Of a DNA stretch of 64,000 bases, positions 6,919 through 14,460 are shown one piece after another. The notes beneath the pieces are model-generated. The model made no database searches, was not told the DNA's origin, and worked only from the letters and a program-made list of their open reading frames with translations. Source of the stretch: an uncultured Oscillospiraceae bacterium (GTDB taxonomy: Bacteria; Bacillota; Clostridia; Oscillospirales; Oscillospiraceae); NCBI GenBank assembly GCA_950075865.1, contig CATMVA010000010.1, positions 1 through 64,000 on the forward strand, given 5' to 3'. Every line of letters begins with the position of its first letter. Position 1 is the stretch's first letter. Made by a program: the position numbers and the translations under genes.

Positions 6919-7974
6919 ATGGGAAAGCATTATAAACATTTGACCTGGAGGGAGCGGCTACGAATTGAAACCCGCCTCAAGGATGGATGGAACCCCCAAA
7001 AGATAGCCGACGAGATCGGGAGGCACGTCTCCACTATTTACCGGGAGATCAAGCGGGGCCTCGGCGTCCAGCGCACGACGGACCTCATAGATTATGAGTG
7101 CTATATACCCGAGATCGCCCGGGAGAAATACGAGGCCACATTCTCCGGCAAGGGCCCGGACCTCAAGATCGGGAAGGACCACAAGCTGGCAAACTACCTC
7201 GGAGAGGTCCTAAAGGACGGCTATCGGTCCCCGGAGGCCGCCCTCGGGGAAATTGCGGTTAAAGGGATGGAATTTGATACTAAAATATCGCCCCGGACCC
7301 TTTACCGCTATATCGAAATGGGGATTATACCGGGCATTTCAAGCGCAGACCTTCCAATTAAACGGAACCAGGGCAAAAAGAAAGAAAAGCAAAAGCCGAG
7401 GGCCGCCCGGAATTGTAGGGGAAAGAGTATAGAGGAGCGCCCCAGGGAGATCAACGCCCGGGAGGAGGTCGGGCATTGGGAAATGGACACAGTAGAGAGC
7501 GCCAAGGACGGGAGCCTGGAGCGGGTTCTCGCCCTGACTGGCCGCGTCACAAGGAACCAAATAAACATAAAAATTAAAACGGGCGAGGCGAAAATGGTCG
7601 TTGCCGCCCTGGACCGCCTGGAGCGGAAACTCGGGGCTTTGTTCCCGGTCGTGTTCCGTTCAATCACCGTTGACAACGGCTCCGAGTTTGCGGACGTGGA
7701 GGGTATGGAGCGGTCTTGTCTACGCCCGGGAGAAAAGAGGACGACGGTCTATTATTGCCACCCGTACAGCTCCAGCGAACGGGGCTCCAATGAGAAACAA
7801 AACGGCATGACCCGCCGCCGCCACCCGAAAGGGACGGACTTTAAGAAAGTCTCCCGGAAAAAGCTCCGGGAGACGACAGAATGGATCAATAACTATCCTC
7901 GGAAAATGTTCGGATTCCATACCGCGGCGGAGCTTTTCGCCGCCGCCTTTCCTGGCCTCCCTGCATTGTGCTAA
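6919..7974 (+). CDS. IS30-family DDE transposase at the prophage end
   Basis: An N-terminal helix-turn-helix (WNPQKIADEIGRHVSTIYREI) matches IS30 transposases. The RNase-H-like core shows Asp in WEMDTV, Asp in TVDNGSEF and Glu in RGSNEKQNG (about 190, 252 and 292). The ATG at 6919, eight bases after GGAGG, is preferred over the upstream TTG at 6904, giving 351 aa. Codon use resembles the phage genes rather than the host genes. I see no matched IS30-type terminal inverted repeats on the two sides (6859-6918 and 7975-8033). It may therefore be the phage's own integration/transposition enzyme rather than a late insertion sequence. Confidence 0.85.
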   Translation: MGKHYKHLTWRERLRIETRLKDGWNPQKIADEIGRHVSTIYREIKRGLGVQRTTDLIDYECYIPEIAREKYEATFSGKGPDLKIGKDHKLANYLGEVLKDGYRSPEAALGEIAVKGMEFDTKISPRTLYRYIEMGIIPGISSADLPIKRNQGKKKEKQKPRAARNCRGKSIEERPREINAREEVGHWEMDTVESAKDGSLERVLALTGRVTRNQINIKIKTGEAKMVVAALDRLERKLGALFPVVFRSITVDNGSEFADVEGMERSCLRPGEKRTTVYYCHPYSSSERGSNEKQNGMTRRRHPKGTDFKKVSRKKLRETTEWINNYPRKMFGFHTAAELFAAAFPGLPALC

Positions 7975-8033
7975 AAAAATTTATAAAATTTTTCGCATTT
8001 CTCTTGACAAACGGCGAAATCCGGGAAATTTTT
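7975..8033. other. AT-rich junction between the prophage and hslO
   Basis: This short AT-rich segment separates the phage transposase from the 3' end of the host hslO gene, and composition and codon style change here. The prophage right end or attachment site most likely lies in it, but the left end is outside the window, so the att core cannot be defined. Confidence 0.4.
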
Positions 8034-8930
8034 TCATTTTTCCTCCCGGGCGAGCCCCCGCTCCAGCAGCTCCTTCAGCTCCTCCCCGGTGAACTCATAT
8101 GCCGCGTCGCAGAACTGGCAGGTGATGCTGGCCCCTCCCTGCTCGGCGATCATGCTCTCCAGCTCCTCCCGGCCCATACTGATGAGGGCCCGTTCCACCC
8201 GCTGCCGGGAGCACCGGCACTTATACTCCACCGGATGCTTCTCCAGCACCTCCAGCTCAAAACCGCCCAGGGCCCGGCGAAGCAGCCCCTCGGCGTCCAT
8301 GCCCTCCTCCATGAGGGCACTCGTCACCTGGCCCAGAGCCCGGACCCCTTCCTCCACCTTCTCGGCCACGGCGTCGTCCGCCCCGGGCAGCAGCTGGATG
8401 AGATAGCCCCCCGCCCGGAGGACCGACTGGTCCACATCCACCAGCACCCCCAGGGCGCAGGCCGTGGGGATCTGCTCGCTGACGGCGAAATACCCGGTCA
8501 CATCCTCGGCGATCTCCCCGGTCTGCAAGGGCACAGTGCCCACATAGGGATCCTTCATGTCCAGATCCTTGATGACCGTCAGAGTTCCCTCGTGTCCCAC
8601 CGCCGAGCCCACATCCAGCTTCCCGTCGGGCCGCAGGGGAATGACCACCGCCGGCTCCTGGGGGAAGCCCCGGGGACAGCCTTCATTGTCGGAGACCACC
8701 GTGATGGAGCCGATGGGCCCGTCTCCCTTCCACCGCAGGGTCACCGAAGCCCCCTCCCCCTTGAGCTGGTCCCCCATCATGGCCCCGGCCATCAGACACC
8801 GGCCCAGGGCGGCGGTGACCACCGGGGTAGTGCGGTGGATCTGCCGGGCCCGCTCGGTCAGGGCCCGGCCCGTGATGGCGCTGGCCTTCACCGGCGCGCT
8901 TTTTGCGATCATGCGGACGATCTCATCCAT
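8034..8930 (-). CDS. hslO: Hsp33 redox-regulated chaperone
   Basis: The 298-aa protein is full length for Hsp33. The C-terminal zinc/redox switch is visible as CRC (CxC) followed about 30 residues later by CQFC (CxxC). Under oxidative stress these cysteines form disulfides, release zinc and activate holdase activity in the cytoplasm. The start lies 2 bp after the stop of the upstream methyltransferase gene, with GGAGA as ribosome site, so it is the last gene of a yerC-methyltransferase-hslO operon. Confidence 0.95.
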   Translation of the reverse strand: MDEIVRMIAKSAPVKASAITGRALTERARQIHRTTPVVTAALGRCLMAGAMMGDQLKGEGASVTLRWKGDGPIGSITVVSDNEGCPRGFPQEPAVVIPLRPDGKLDVGSAVGHEGTLTVIKDLDMKDPYVGTVPLQTGEIAEDVTGYFAVSEQIPTACALGVLVDVDQSVLRAGGYLIQLLPGADDAVAEKVEEGVRALGQVTSALMEEGMDAEGLLRRALGGFELEVLEKHPVEYKCRCSRQRVERALISMGREELESMIAEQGGASITCQFCDAAYEFTGEELKELLERGLAREEK

Positions 8931-8932
8931 AT

Positions 8933-9676
8933 CTATTCTCCTTTAATAGCGGCAAAAAAGATTCTCTGCTCCCCCGGCTTGGGGGCACGGAATTTCAGCT
9001 CCCCGTACCGCCTGACCTGGGCGAAGCCCGCCTCTCTGAGGTACTCCTCCAGCTCGTCCATCGTGTAGGCATACTCCTCATGGAGCTCCCCACCCCGGCG
9101 CCAGAGCCCGCCCTCCCGCTCAAAAATATCCATCCAGAAGGAGCAGATCCGCTTCTTTTCGCTGTACTCCCCCCGCCAGACGCAGAACACATCCTCGGTC
9201 TCGTCCAGAAAGACCTGGCCGTCCATGGCCGAGAGCTTCTCGGGGGTATCGGCGTCAAAGAGGAACAGCCCGCCGGGCTCCAGACAGTCCCAGACCCGCC
9301 GGAAGGCCCTTTTCAGCCTTTCGGGCTTCAACACATAATTCACGCTGTCCAGAAAGCACACACAGACATCCACCCGTTCTGGCAGCCGCAGGGCGCTCAT
9401 GTCCTGGTGGAAAAAGGGGACCTCCAGCCCGGCTTCCCGGCACTTCTCCTCGGCCTGGGTCAGCATCTCCTCCGACAGGTCCACCCCGGTCATCTCATAC
9501 CCCCGGCGGCCCAGCTCCAGGGTCAGGCTCCCCGTGCCGCAGCACAGGTCCAGCACCCTGTTCACCGGGCGCTTCCCCCGGCGGAAGTGCCCCTCGGCAT
9601 AGTCGGCCCAGCAGGCATAGTCCACGTCGGCGGTCAGAGTGTCGTAGTCCCCGGCCAGAAACTCATAGCTCGCCAT
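8933..9676 (-). CDS. Class I SAM-dependent methyltransferase
   Basis: The 247-aa protein has motif I LDLCCGTGSLTLELG, followed by VDLSEEML, the SAM-binding Rossmann signature. It belongs to the small-molecule methyltransferase-like proteins related to UbiE/YrrT. The substrate is unknown. Its start overlaps the end of the upstream YerC-like gene by 14 bp, and hslO follows directly, indicating cotranscription. Confidence 0.85.
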   Translation of the reverse strand: MASYEFLAGDYDTLTADVDYACWADYAEGHFRRGKRPVNRVLDLCCGTGSLTLELGRRGYEMTGVDLSEEMLTQAEEKCREAGLEVPFFHQDMSALRLPERVDVCVCFLDSVNYVLKPERLKRAFRRVWDCLEPGGLFLFDADTPEKLSAMDGQVFLDETEDVFCVWRGEYSEKKRICSFWMDIFEREGGLWRRGGELHEEYAYTMDELEEYLREAGFAQVRRYGELKFRAPKPGEQRIFFAAIKGE

Positions 9677-9971
9677 GCTTCATCTTCTCTCTGAGCCGGG
9701 GCAGCACCTTCTCATATCCGCCGTTTCCGTACTGCAAGGACCGGTTCACCCGGCTGATGGTGGCGCTGGAAGCCCTGGTCCGCTCCATGATATCATTGTA
9801 GATCAGCCCCTCATCCAGCAGAAGGGCCACCTGAAACCGCTGCTCGAAGGCCTGCAGCTCATTGACGGTACACAGGTCCATGAAAAAGCGCCTGCACTCC
9901 TCCAGATCCTCCAGCCCCAAAATGGCCTGGTACAGGATATCGCCGCCCTCCACCTTTTTCTTTTTCGCCAT
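9663..9971 (-). CDS. YerC/YecD-type TrpR-superfamily DNA-binding protein
   Basis: The 102-aa protein starts at MAKKKKVEGG (ATG at 9971, after a GGGGGCGG site); a longer upstream frame has no ribosome site. The pattern ELQAFEQRFQVALLL followed by IMERTRASSATISRVNRSL is the TrpR-like helix-turn-helix of the YerC/YecD family. It probably acts as a transcriptional regulator; its target is unknown. Confidence 0.85.
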   Translation of the reverse strand: MAKKKKVEGGDILYQAILGLEDLEECRRFFMDLCTVNELQAFEQRFQVALLLDEGLIYNDIMERTRASSATISRVNRSLQYGNGGYEKVLPRLREKMKHGEL

Positions 9972-10090
9972 GGTGCCGCCCCCTTTTTTTGATGGTATCC
10001 TTACTATATCACAGTGAAGTGAGAAAGAAAACCCCCGAACCAAAATTTTTTCTCCGCATAGGATGGAAAAACGCGGAAGGAGGCCATTGG

Positions 10091-10726
10091 ATGAAAAAGG
10101 ATCACACGCCGACCAGGCTGGGCCAGCCCGGTCTCTGCCGCCGGACCTTTCAGGACGGGGAGACCGTCCTCCTCACGGTGAAGGCCGACTGGCCTCAACT
10201 GGAGGGGGACAGCCCCGGTGTGGGGCGGATCAACCGCTACTGCGACGCCCTGGCCCGCCGCTGGCAGAAGCGTTGGGAAGGCCCTCTCCTTGCGGCGGCC
10301 AGATCCGCCGCGGGGCCGGATACGCCCCCCTGGAGCGCCGGCATGGATTTCACCGTCACCCTGTTCCGGGAGGACCTGTTCAGCTTTTACCTCAATATCT
10401 GGGAGGACGTGGGCCTCCCCCGCCCCCGGCGGCTCCGTCTGGGGGAGACCTGGCACCTGCCCGACGGCATCCCTCTCACCCTAAAGGAGGTCCTTCCCCC
10501 CGACCGTCACTGGAAACGCTCCGTCCTCACCGAGATCCACCGCCAGATCGAAGCCCGGCTGGCGTCCGGTGAATCCCTTTTCCACACCGACTGGCCCCGG
10601 CTCTCCGCCGCCCGCTTCTCCCCCCAGCGGTTCTACTGCACCGAAGCCGGCCCCGCTGTTTTCTATCCAGTGGGATCCATCGCCCCGGCCTTGGAGAATT
10701 TTCCTGCCTTTCCGCTAAAAAATTGA
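10091..10726 (+). CDS. DUF3298/RsiV-like domain protein
   Basis: The 211-aa protein starts at an ATG after AAGGAGG (10077-10083); longer upstream frames lack a site. It has no evident signal peptide. The pattern of a central FSFYLNIWEDVG strand region and a final FYCTEAGPAVFYPVGSIAPA motif resembles the DUF3298/DUF4163 domain found in RsiV-type proteins, which bind lysozyme or sense the envelope. Function here is unknown. It is divergent from the yerC operon and upstream of rpmB. Confidence 0.6.
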   Translation: MKKDHTPTRLGQPGLCRRTFQDGETVLLTVKADWPQLEGDSPGVGRINRYCDALARRWQKRWEGPLLAAARSAAGPDTPPWSAGMDFTVTLFREDLFSFYLNIWEDVGLPRPRRLRLGETWHLPDGIPLTLKEVLPPDRHWKRSVLTEIHRQIEARLASGESLFHTDWPRLSAARFSPQRFYCTEAGPAVFYPVGSIAPALENFPAFPLKN

Positions 10727-10734
10727 AAAAGTAC

Positions 10735-10763
10735 TTGCTTTTTTCTTTTTCTTCTGTTATCAT
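10735..10763 (+). promoter_or_regulatory. Promoter of rpmB
   Basis: TTGCTT (10735-10740), a 17-base T-rich spacer and TATCAT (10758-10763) lie about 48 bases before the rpmB ATG. Confidence 0.6.
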
Positions 10764-10811
10764 AATAGCCGATGTTTTATCCGTATCCTGACAGCGAGGA
10801 GGTAAGAACGA

Positions 10812-11000
10812 ATGGCTAAATGTGAATTCTGCGGCAAGGGCATCGTGTTCGGCAATGCGATCTCCCACTCCCACCGCCGCTCCAACCGGCCCTGGAAGCC
10901 CAACGTGAAGCGGGTCAAGGCTGTGGTCGAAGGCACCCCCAAACATGTGTATGTCTGCACCCGTTGCCTCCGTTCCGGCAAAGTCAACCGCGCTGTGTGA
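10812..11000 (+). CDS. rpmB: 50S ribosomal protein L28, zinc-binding form
   Basis: The 62-aa protein begins MAKCEFCGKG and contains SHSHRRSNRPWKPN, the L28 signature. Two CxxC pairs (CEFC and CTRC) mark the zinc-ribbon (C+) paralogue rather than the zinc-free form. It is transcribed alone between its own promoter and a strong terminator. Confidence 0.96.
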   Translation: MAKCEFCGKGIVFGNAISHSHRRSNRPWKPNVKRVKAVVEGTPKHVYVCTRCLRSGKVNRAV

Positions 11001-11016
11001 GTATAGCCAGCCAAAG

Positions 11017-11046
11017 TCCCGCCGTCAAAAGACGGCGGGATTTTTT
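11017..11046 (+). terminator. Terminator of rpmB
   Basis: A 10-bp perfect stem (11017-11026 with 11031-11040), an AAAA loop and then TTTTTT. Confidence 0.93.
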
Positions 11047-11054
11047 CATTTTCG

Positions 11055-11085
11055 ACTTACGTAAGTTTTTTAATGTTTTACATTA
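11055..11085. promoter_or_regulatory. Palindromic operator candidates upstream of the DUF2975-XRE operon
   Basis: A perfect 12-bp palindrome ACTTACGTAAGT (11055-11066) is followed by the inverted repeat TAATGT-TTT-ACATTA (11071-11085). Both lie just upstream of the -35 box at 11094. Dyad symmetry this close to the promoter suggests binding of a dimeric regulator, plausibly the XRE protein encoded in the same operon. Binding is inferred. Confidence 0.5.
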
Positions 11086-11093
11086 AAAACGTA

Positions 11094-11122
11094 TTGACAA
11101 ACATTATCTCCTGTGATAGGAT
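11094..11122 (+). promoter_or_regulatory. Sigma-A promoter for the DUF2975-XRE operon
   Basis: TTGACA (11094-11099), a 17-base spacer and TAGGAT (11117-11122) lie 52 bases before the ATG at 11175. Confidence 0.85.
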
Positions 11123-11174
11123 AGTCTCACCAAACCGATTTGGAACTATCTTTAATGTGCAGGAGGAATCCTCT

Positions 11175-11720
11175 ATGAACAATCTGGACAAAGCGACCCG
11201 TATTCTGGCAAAGCTGGTGGAAGTAATCCACTGGATCGGTGTGGTCTGTATGCTGGTCTGCTTGGCGCTTACCCTGCTGTTCGGCGCCGATGCCGTGGCT
11301 GTTGTGCCAAGTGACTACGGCGCGGTCTCTTCTGTCTACGGCTTTGATCTGATCACCGTCAACACGGCAGGCGAGCTGAATATGACCGCTCTGCGGTTGC
11401 TTTTGACCGGCAGCGTCATTTTGCTTGGCCTGATGGCTCTGGTGTTCCGAAATGTGTTTCTTATTATGAAAAGCTCGGAGCAGGGCAGCCCTTTCCAAGC
11501 TGACAATGTCCGCAGAGTACGGAAAATCGGCATTCTGTTGATCGTTGGTCCCATCGTAAGCCTGAATCTGAGCATCTTGGCCCGACTGATCTTGGGCCCG
11601 GAAACCGCCGAGGTCAGCGTGGGTCTGGAAAGCTTTTTGATCGGCCTTGTGGTCTTGTGTCTTTCCCGCTTCTTCGCCCGGGGCATGGAGCTGGAGACCG
11701 ATGTGGACGGACTTCTGTAA
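11175..11720 (+). CDS. DUF2975 membrane protein
   Basis: The 181-aa protein starts at the ATG after AGGAGG (11161-11166). Four hydrophobic segments are visible (about 20-40, 72-94, 118-138 and 145-160), with FRNVFLIMKSSEQGSPF between TM2 and TM3, the DUF2975 signature. The family (YoaS in Bacillus) is typically encoded next to a small XRE regulator, as here (16 bp gap). Its physiological role is unknown. Confidence 0.82.
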   Translation: MNNLDKATRILAKLVEVIHWIGVVCMLVCLALTLLFGADAVAVVPSDYGAVSSVYGFDLITVNTAGELNMTALRLLLTGSVILLGLMALVFRNVFLIMKSSEQGSPFQADNVRRVRKIGILLIVGPIVSLNLSILARLILGPETAEVSVGLESFLIGLVVLCLSRFFARGMELETDVDGLL

Positions 11721-11736
11721 ATAAGGAGAGGCTTTT

Positions 11737-11949
11737 ATGGGCAAGATCATACTGCGTCTGGACCGGATGATGGTGGAACGAAAAATGTCCCTCAATGAGC
11801 TGGCCGAGAAAGTGGGCATCTCCAACGTGAACCTGTCCAAGATCAAGAACAACAAGGTCACCGCTGTCCGCTTCTCCACCCTGGCAGCCATCTGCGAGGC
11901 TCTGGACTGTGAAGCGGGAGACATTCTGGAATATCAACGGGAGAATTGA
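11737..11949 (+). CDS. Small XRE regulator paired with DUF2975 (YozG-like)
   Basis: The 70-aa single helix-turn-helix protein has NELAEKVGISNVNLSKIKNNKV as its HTH core and ends with CEAGDILEY. This is the YozG-type Cro/C1 regulator that accompanies DUF2975 membrane proteins. It probably regulates its own operon through the dyads at 11055-11085. Confidence 0.85.
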   Translation: MGKIILRLDRMMVERKMSLNELAEKVGISNVNLSKIKNNKVTAVRFSTLAAICEALDCEAGDILEYQREN

Positions 11950-11958
11950 TCTCCCGCG

Positions 11959-11983
11959 GGGAGGGCTTTTGCCCTCCCTTTTT
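11959..11983 (+). terminator. Terminator after the XRE gene
   Basis: An 8-bp stem (11959-11966 with 11971-11978), a TTTT loop and then five T. Confidence 0.85.
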
Positions 11984-12041
11984 CCATATTTTTTCTGCTT
12001 TTTTCCCGGTTTTCTGCCCATACTATCCGAGGGGTGAGGAA

Positions 12042-12230
12042 ATGCGAAAACGTGATGTGATCGTAAATCGGGAAAGGACCGCTTGGCCCACCGACTGTCT
12101 GCGGCTGGACCCTGAGAACAGGCTTTGTTCCGAGTGGGATTCGGTGACCATCCGCAAATTCCCGCTGGCTTCGTGGCAGGATATGGGCTGGCAGGTCCTT
12201 GACGATTTCTGTGTAGAGCACATCCTGTAA
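12042..12230 (+). CDS. Small protein of unknown function (62 aa)
   Basis: An open frame from ATG 12042 is preceded by GGGGTGAGGA. It encodes a 62-aa soluble, tryptophan-containing protein with two cysteines and no recognised motif. It sits between two strong terminators as its own unit. The strong terminator right after it supports a real transcript, but coding status is not certain. Confidence 0.5.
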   Translation: MRKRDVIVNRERTAWPTDCLRLDPENRLCSEWDSVTIRKFPLASWQDMGWQVLDDFCVEHIL

Positions 12231-12247
12231 GCTGCCGCCCCATTTTT

Positions 12248-12285
12248 CGTCCCGGCAAAGCAACCGCTTTGCCGGGACGTTTTTT
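12248..12285 (+). terminator. Strong terminator after the 62-aa gene
   Basis: A perfect 14-bp stem (12248-12261 with 12266-12279), an AACC loop and six T. Confidence 0.93.
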
Positions 12286-12314
12286 CCTCTTTATGTTATG
12301 GAAAATATTGTGGG

Positions 12315-12352
12315 TTGAAACCAGCTTCCGGAAAGGTTACAATTTGGTTACA
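12315..12352 (+). promoter_or_regulatory. Promoter with an embedded WalR-type box, hydrolase gene 1
   Basis: TTGAAA (12315-12320), a 17-base spacer and TACAAT (12338-12343). The -10 is embedded in the direct repeat GTTACA (12336-12341) and GTTACA (12347-12352), 11 bp apart. Read on the minus strand it is TGTAAC-N5-TGTAAC, an exact fit to the WalR consensus TGTWAH-N5-TGTWAH. A box over the -10 suggests repression by the phosphorylated regulator, as for Bacillus WalR-repressed genes (inference). Confidence 0.75.
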
Positions 12353-12377
12353 AACTAACCGCAAGGAGGTCTCACCC

Positions 12378-13172
12378 ATGAGACGACTACGACAACAGCT
12401 TGCCGCCCTTTTGCTGGGCGCGGCCCTTCTGACCCTTCCCGCCGCCGCCGTCCCCCTGACCCTGAACGGCGCCCTCCTGGACGTGGGGGACGCCCCCCTC
12501 TACGGCGACACCACCTACGTCCCCCTCCGGAGCTTCCTGGAGGAGCTTTGCCCCGACGTCCGGATCACCTGGGACGGCCGCCGGGCCACCGTCACCCGTG
12601 CGGGCCTGACCCTCATCGCCGAGCCCGGGGAGAGCGTCCTGGTCTATAACGGAGACCGGGTCTCCCTCCCCCGGCCCGTCCTTCTGGAGAAGGGCCGCAC
12701 CCTGGTGCCTGTCCGGATCCTGGCCCAGCTCTTAGGCTACACCGTGGGCTGGAGCCACAAAAATCAGACCGTTCTTCTGACCACCGACGGTTACCGCGGC
12801 ACTTGGTCCGAGGAGGACCTCTACTGGCTCGCCCGCATCATCTCGGCCGAGAGCCAGGGGGAGAGCTGGGCAGGTAAGATCGCCGTGGGCAACGTGGTCC
12901 TCAACCGGGTGGCCTCCCCCGAGTTCCCCAATACCATCTACGGTGTCATCTTTGACGACCGCTGGGGCGGCCAGTTCGAGCCGGTCCGCAACGGCACGGT
13001 CTACAACGCGCCCACCGACGAGAGCTTCCGGGCCGCCCTGGCCTGCCTGAACGGGGAGAACACCGTGGGGGACTCCCTCTACTTCCTTGCCCCCCATCTG
13101 ACTTCCAACCACTGGACCATGGAAAACCGGGACTACGTGACCACCATCGGCGCCCACTGGTTCTACCGTTGA
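12378..13172 (+). CDS. Secreted SleB-type cell wall hydrolase with copper-amine-oxidase-like domain (1)
   Basis: The 264-aa protein starts at MRRLRQQL, after AAGGAGG. The signal peptide runs to about residue 24. A copper-amine-oxidase N-like domain (about 28-135, with the paired motifs VPLRSFLEEL and VPVRILAQLLG) precedes a Hydrolase_2/SleB catalytic domain (about 145-264). That domain has IISAESQGE (probable catalytic Glu), GKIAVGNVVLNRV and a C-terminal HWFYR. The family are lytic transglycosylases of peptidoglycan, and the first domain probably binds the wall. It is a close paralogue of the next gene, and both share the WalR-box promoter. Confidence 0.88.
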   Translation: MRRLRQQLAALLLGAALLTLPAAAVPLTLNGALLDVGDAPLYGDTTYVPLRSFLEELCPDVRITWDGRRATVTRAGLTLIAEPGESVLVYNGDRVSLPRPVLLEKGRTLVPVRILAQLLGYTVGWSHKNQTVLLTTDGYRGTWSEEDLYWLARIISAESQGESWAGKIAVGNVVLNRVASPEFPNTIYGVIFDDRWGGQFEPVRNGTVYNAPTDESFRAALACLNGENTVGDSLYFLAPHLTSNHWTMENRDYVTTIGAHWFYR

Positions 13173-13223
13173 CCACCGGTCAAACCACCCCCAAAAGGCC
13201 CCAAACCGGCCTCAAACCATCTG

Positions 13224-13271
13224 AAAAACGGGTGAAAGGAGCCCCCCGCCGGGCCCCTTTCACCCGTTTTT
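13224..13271. terminator. Long hairpin terminator between the two hydrolase genes
   Basis: A 20-bp stem with one mismatch pairs 13225-13244 with 13251-13270. It is flanked by A-run and T-run, so it can act on either strand. Confidence 0.8.
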
Positions 13272-13352
13272 CTCCCAAATGCCGCATTTTTTGTGGAGTC
13301 CCCTCTATCCCTTGCGCCTCAAGGGCTCCACCTGTTTTCAAAGCGTTCCGGT

Positions 13353-13369
13353 TGTAACCTTTTTGTATA
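13353..13369 (-). promoter_or_regulatory. Upstream WalR-like box in inverted orientation
   Basis: On the plus strand this is TGTAAC-N5-TGTATA, exactly 11-bp spacing; the second half-site has one mismatch to TGTWAH. It lies about 60 bp upstream of the -35 of hydrolase gene 2, where an activating site could sit. Confidence 0.4.
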
Positions 13370-13428
13370 ATTTTTTGATGTCGAAACGTGCAACTATCAG
13401 TCAAAATGCCGTATTTCACAAATCTTTC

Positions 13429-13487
13429 TTGATTTCTGGTTATAAATGGGTTACAATATGGTTACAATTTGATGCAGAAAGGTTACA
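13429..13487 (+). promoter_or_regulatory. Promoter with WalR-type boxes, hydrolase gene 2
   Basis: TTGATT (13429-13434), a 17-base spacer and TACAAT (13452-13457). GTTACA half-sites lie at 13450-13455 and 13461-13466 (11 bp apart) and a third at 13482-13487 (21 bp further, two helical turns). The layout is the same as for hydrolase gene 1, with the -10 inside the first half-site. Confidence 0.75.
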
Positions 13488-13530
13488 AATCCCTTTCGCC
13501 CAAACTTGTGATCAGGAGGAACAAATCAGT

Positions 13531-14418
13531 ATGAAAAAGTTTGTGTCTCTCGCGCTGGGCCTTTCTCTGGTCTTTGCGCTTGGCATGCCGGTGGTGGCCA
13601 TCGGGGGGGAAGAAACCACCGCCCCCGATGTCCAAACCGAAACCGTCGAGACCGAAGCCATTCCCGCCGCTGTGGATCCAGACACCCCCAACATCATCGT
13701 CAATGATTCGATCATCACCATGGGGGTCCCCGCCCACATCTATGATGACACCACCTATGCGTCCTATTATCCCATCATCAAGGCCCTCTATCCGGAGGCC
13801 ACCGCCGCCTGGGAAAACGGCCAGGCCGTGGTCACCGCCCCCGGCCTGGAGGTCCGCCTCCCCATCAACCAGCCCTACATGATCGTCAACGGCCGCTACC
13901 TCTACCTGCCTGACGGCTATAAAGTCAATGACCACATCATCACAGTACCCGTCCGGATCCTGTGCGCCGCTCTGGGGGCTGACCTGGCCTGGGATCCCGT
14001 GGGCAACAACGTAGTCATCACCGCCGGCAGCGGCCCCATCACCCCGGCCGAGGAGGCTTACAATGCCGAGGACCTCTATTGGTTGAGCCATATTATCAAC
14101 GCCGAAAGCGGCAATCAGTCTCTCTCGGGCAAGATCGCCGTAGGCAATGTGGTCCTCAACCGGGTAGCCAACTCCACCTTCCCCAACTCGATCTATAATG
14201 TGGTCTTCCAGCCCGGCCAGTTCACCCCCGCCGCCAACGGCACGGTCCACGCCGAGCCCAACGCCGAGAGCGTCATCGCCGCCAAGCTCTGCCTGGACGG
14301 CGCCAACGTGGCCGGAAACTCCCTGTTCTTCTTCAACTACCACACCGCCGGCGGCTGCTGGGCTGCCAAGAACCGCCCTTATGTCATGACCATCGGCGAC
14401 CACGCCTTCCACAGGTAA
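13531..14418 (+). CDS. Secreted SleB-type cell wall hydrolase with copper-amine-oxidase-like domain (2)
   Basis: The 295-aa protein starts at MKKFVSLALGL, after CAGGAGG. A signal peptide (about 1-24) and an acidic linker are followed by a copper-amine-oxidase-like domain (about 52-165, VPVRILCAALG). The SleB/Hydrolase_2 domain (about 178-295) has IINAESGNQ, GKIAVGNVVLNRV, GQFTPAANGTV and a DHAFHR end. It is clearly paralogous to the preceding gene by tandem duplication. It is a predicted exported peptidoglycan hydrolase, either vegetative or sporulation-linked; the WalR boxes favour vegetative wall homeostasis. Confidence 0.88.
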   Translation: MKKFVSLALGLSLVFALGMPVVAIGGEETTAPDVQTETVETEAIPAAVDPDTPNIIVNDSIITMGVPAHIYDDTTYASYYPIIKALYPEATAAWENGQAVVTAPGLEVRLPINQPYMIVNGRYLYLPDGYKVNDHIITVPVRILCAALGADLAWDPVGNNVVITAGSGPITPAEEAYNAEDLYWLSHIINAESGNQSLSGKIAVGNVVLNRVANSTFPNSIYNVVFQPGQFTPAANGTVHAEPNAESVIAAKLCLDGANVAGNSLFFFNYHTAGGCWAAKNRPYVMTIGDHAFHR

Positions 14419-14426
14419 GCTTATCA

Positions 14427-14460
14427 AAAAATTCCGTCCCCTAAAGGGGACGGAATTTTT
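14427..14460. terminator. Bidirectional terminator between hydrolase 2 and cca
   Basis: A perfect stem (14431-14441 with 14446-14456, extended by A-T pairs) and a TAAA loop. It serves the plus-strand hydrolase and the convergent minus-strand cca gene. Confidence 0.9.

Noticed and set aside
7975-8050. A defined attR core
   Set aside because: AT-rich sequence is present, but without the left prophage end no duplicated core can be identified.
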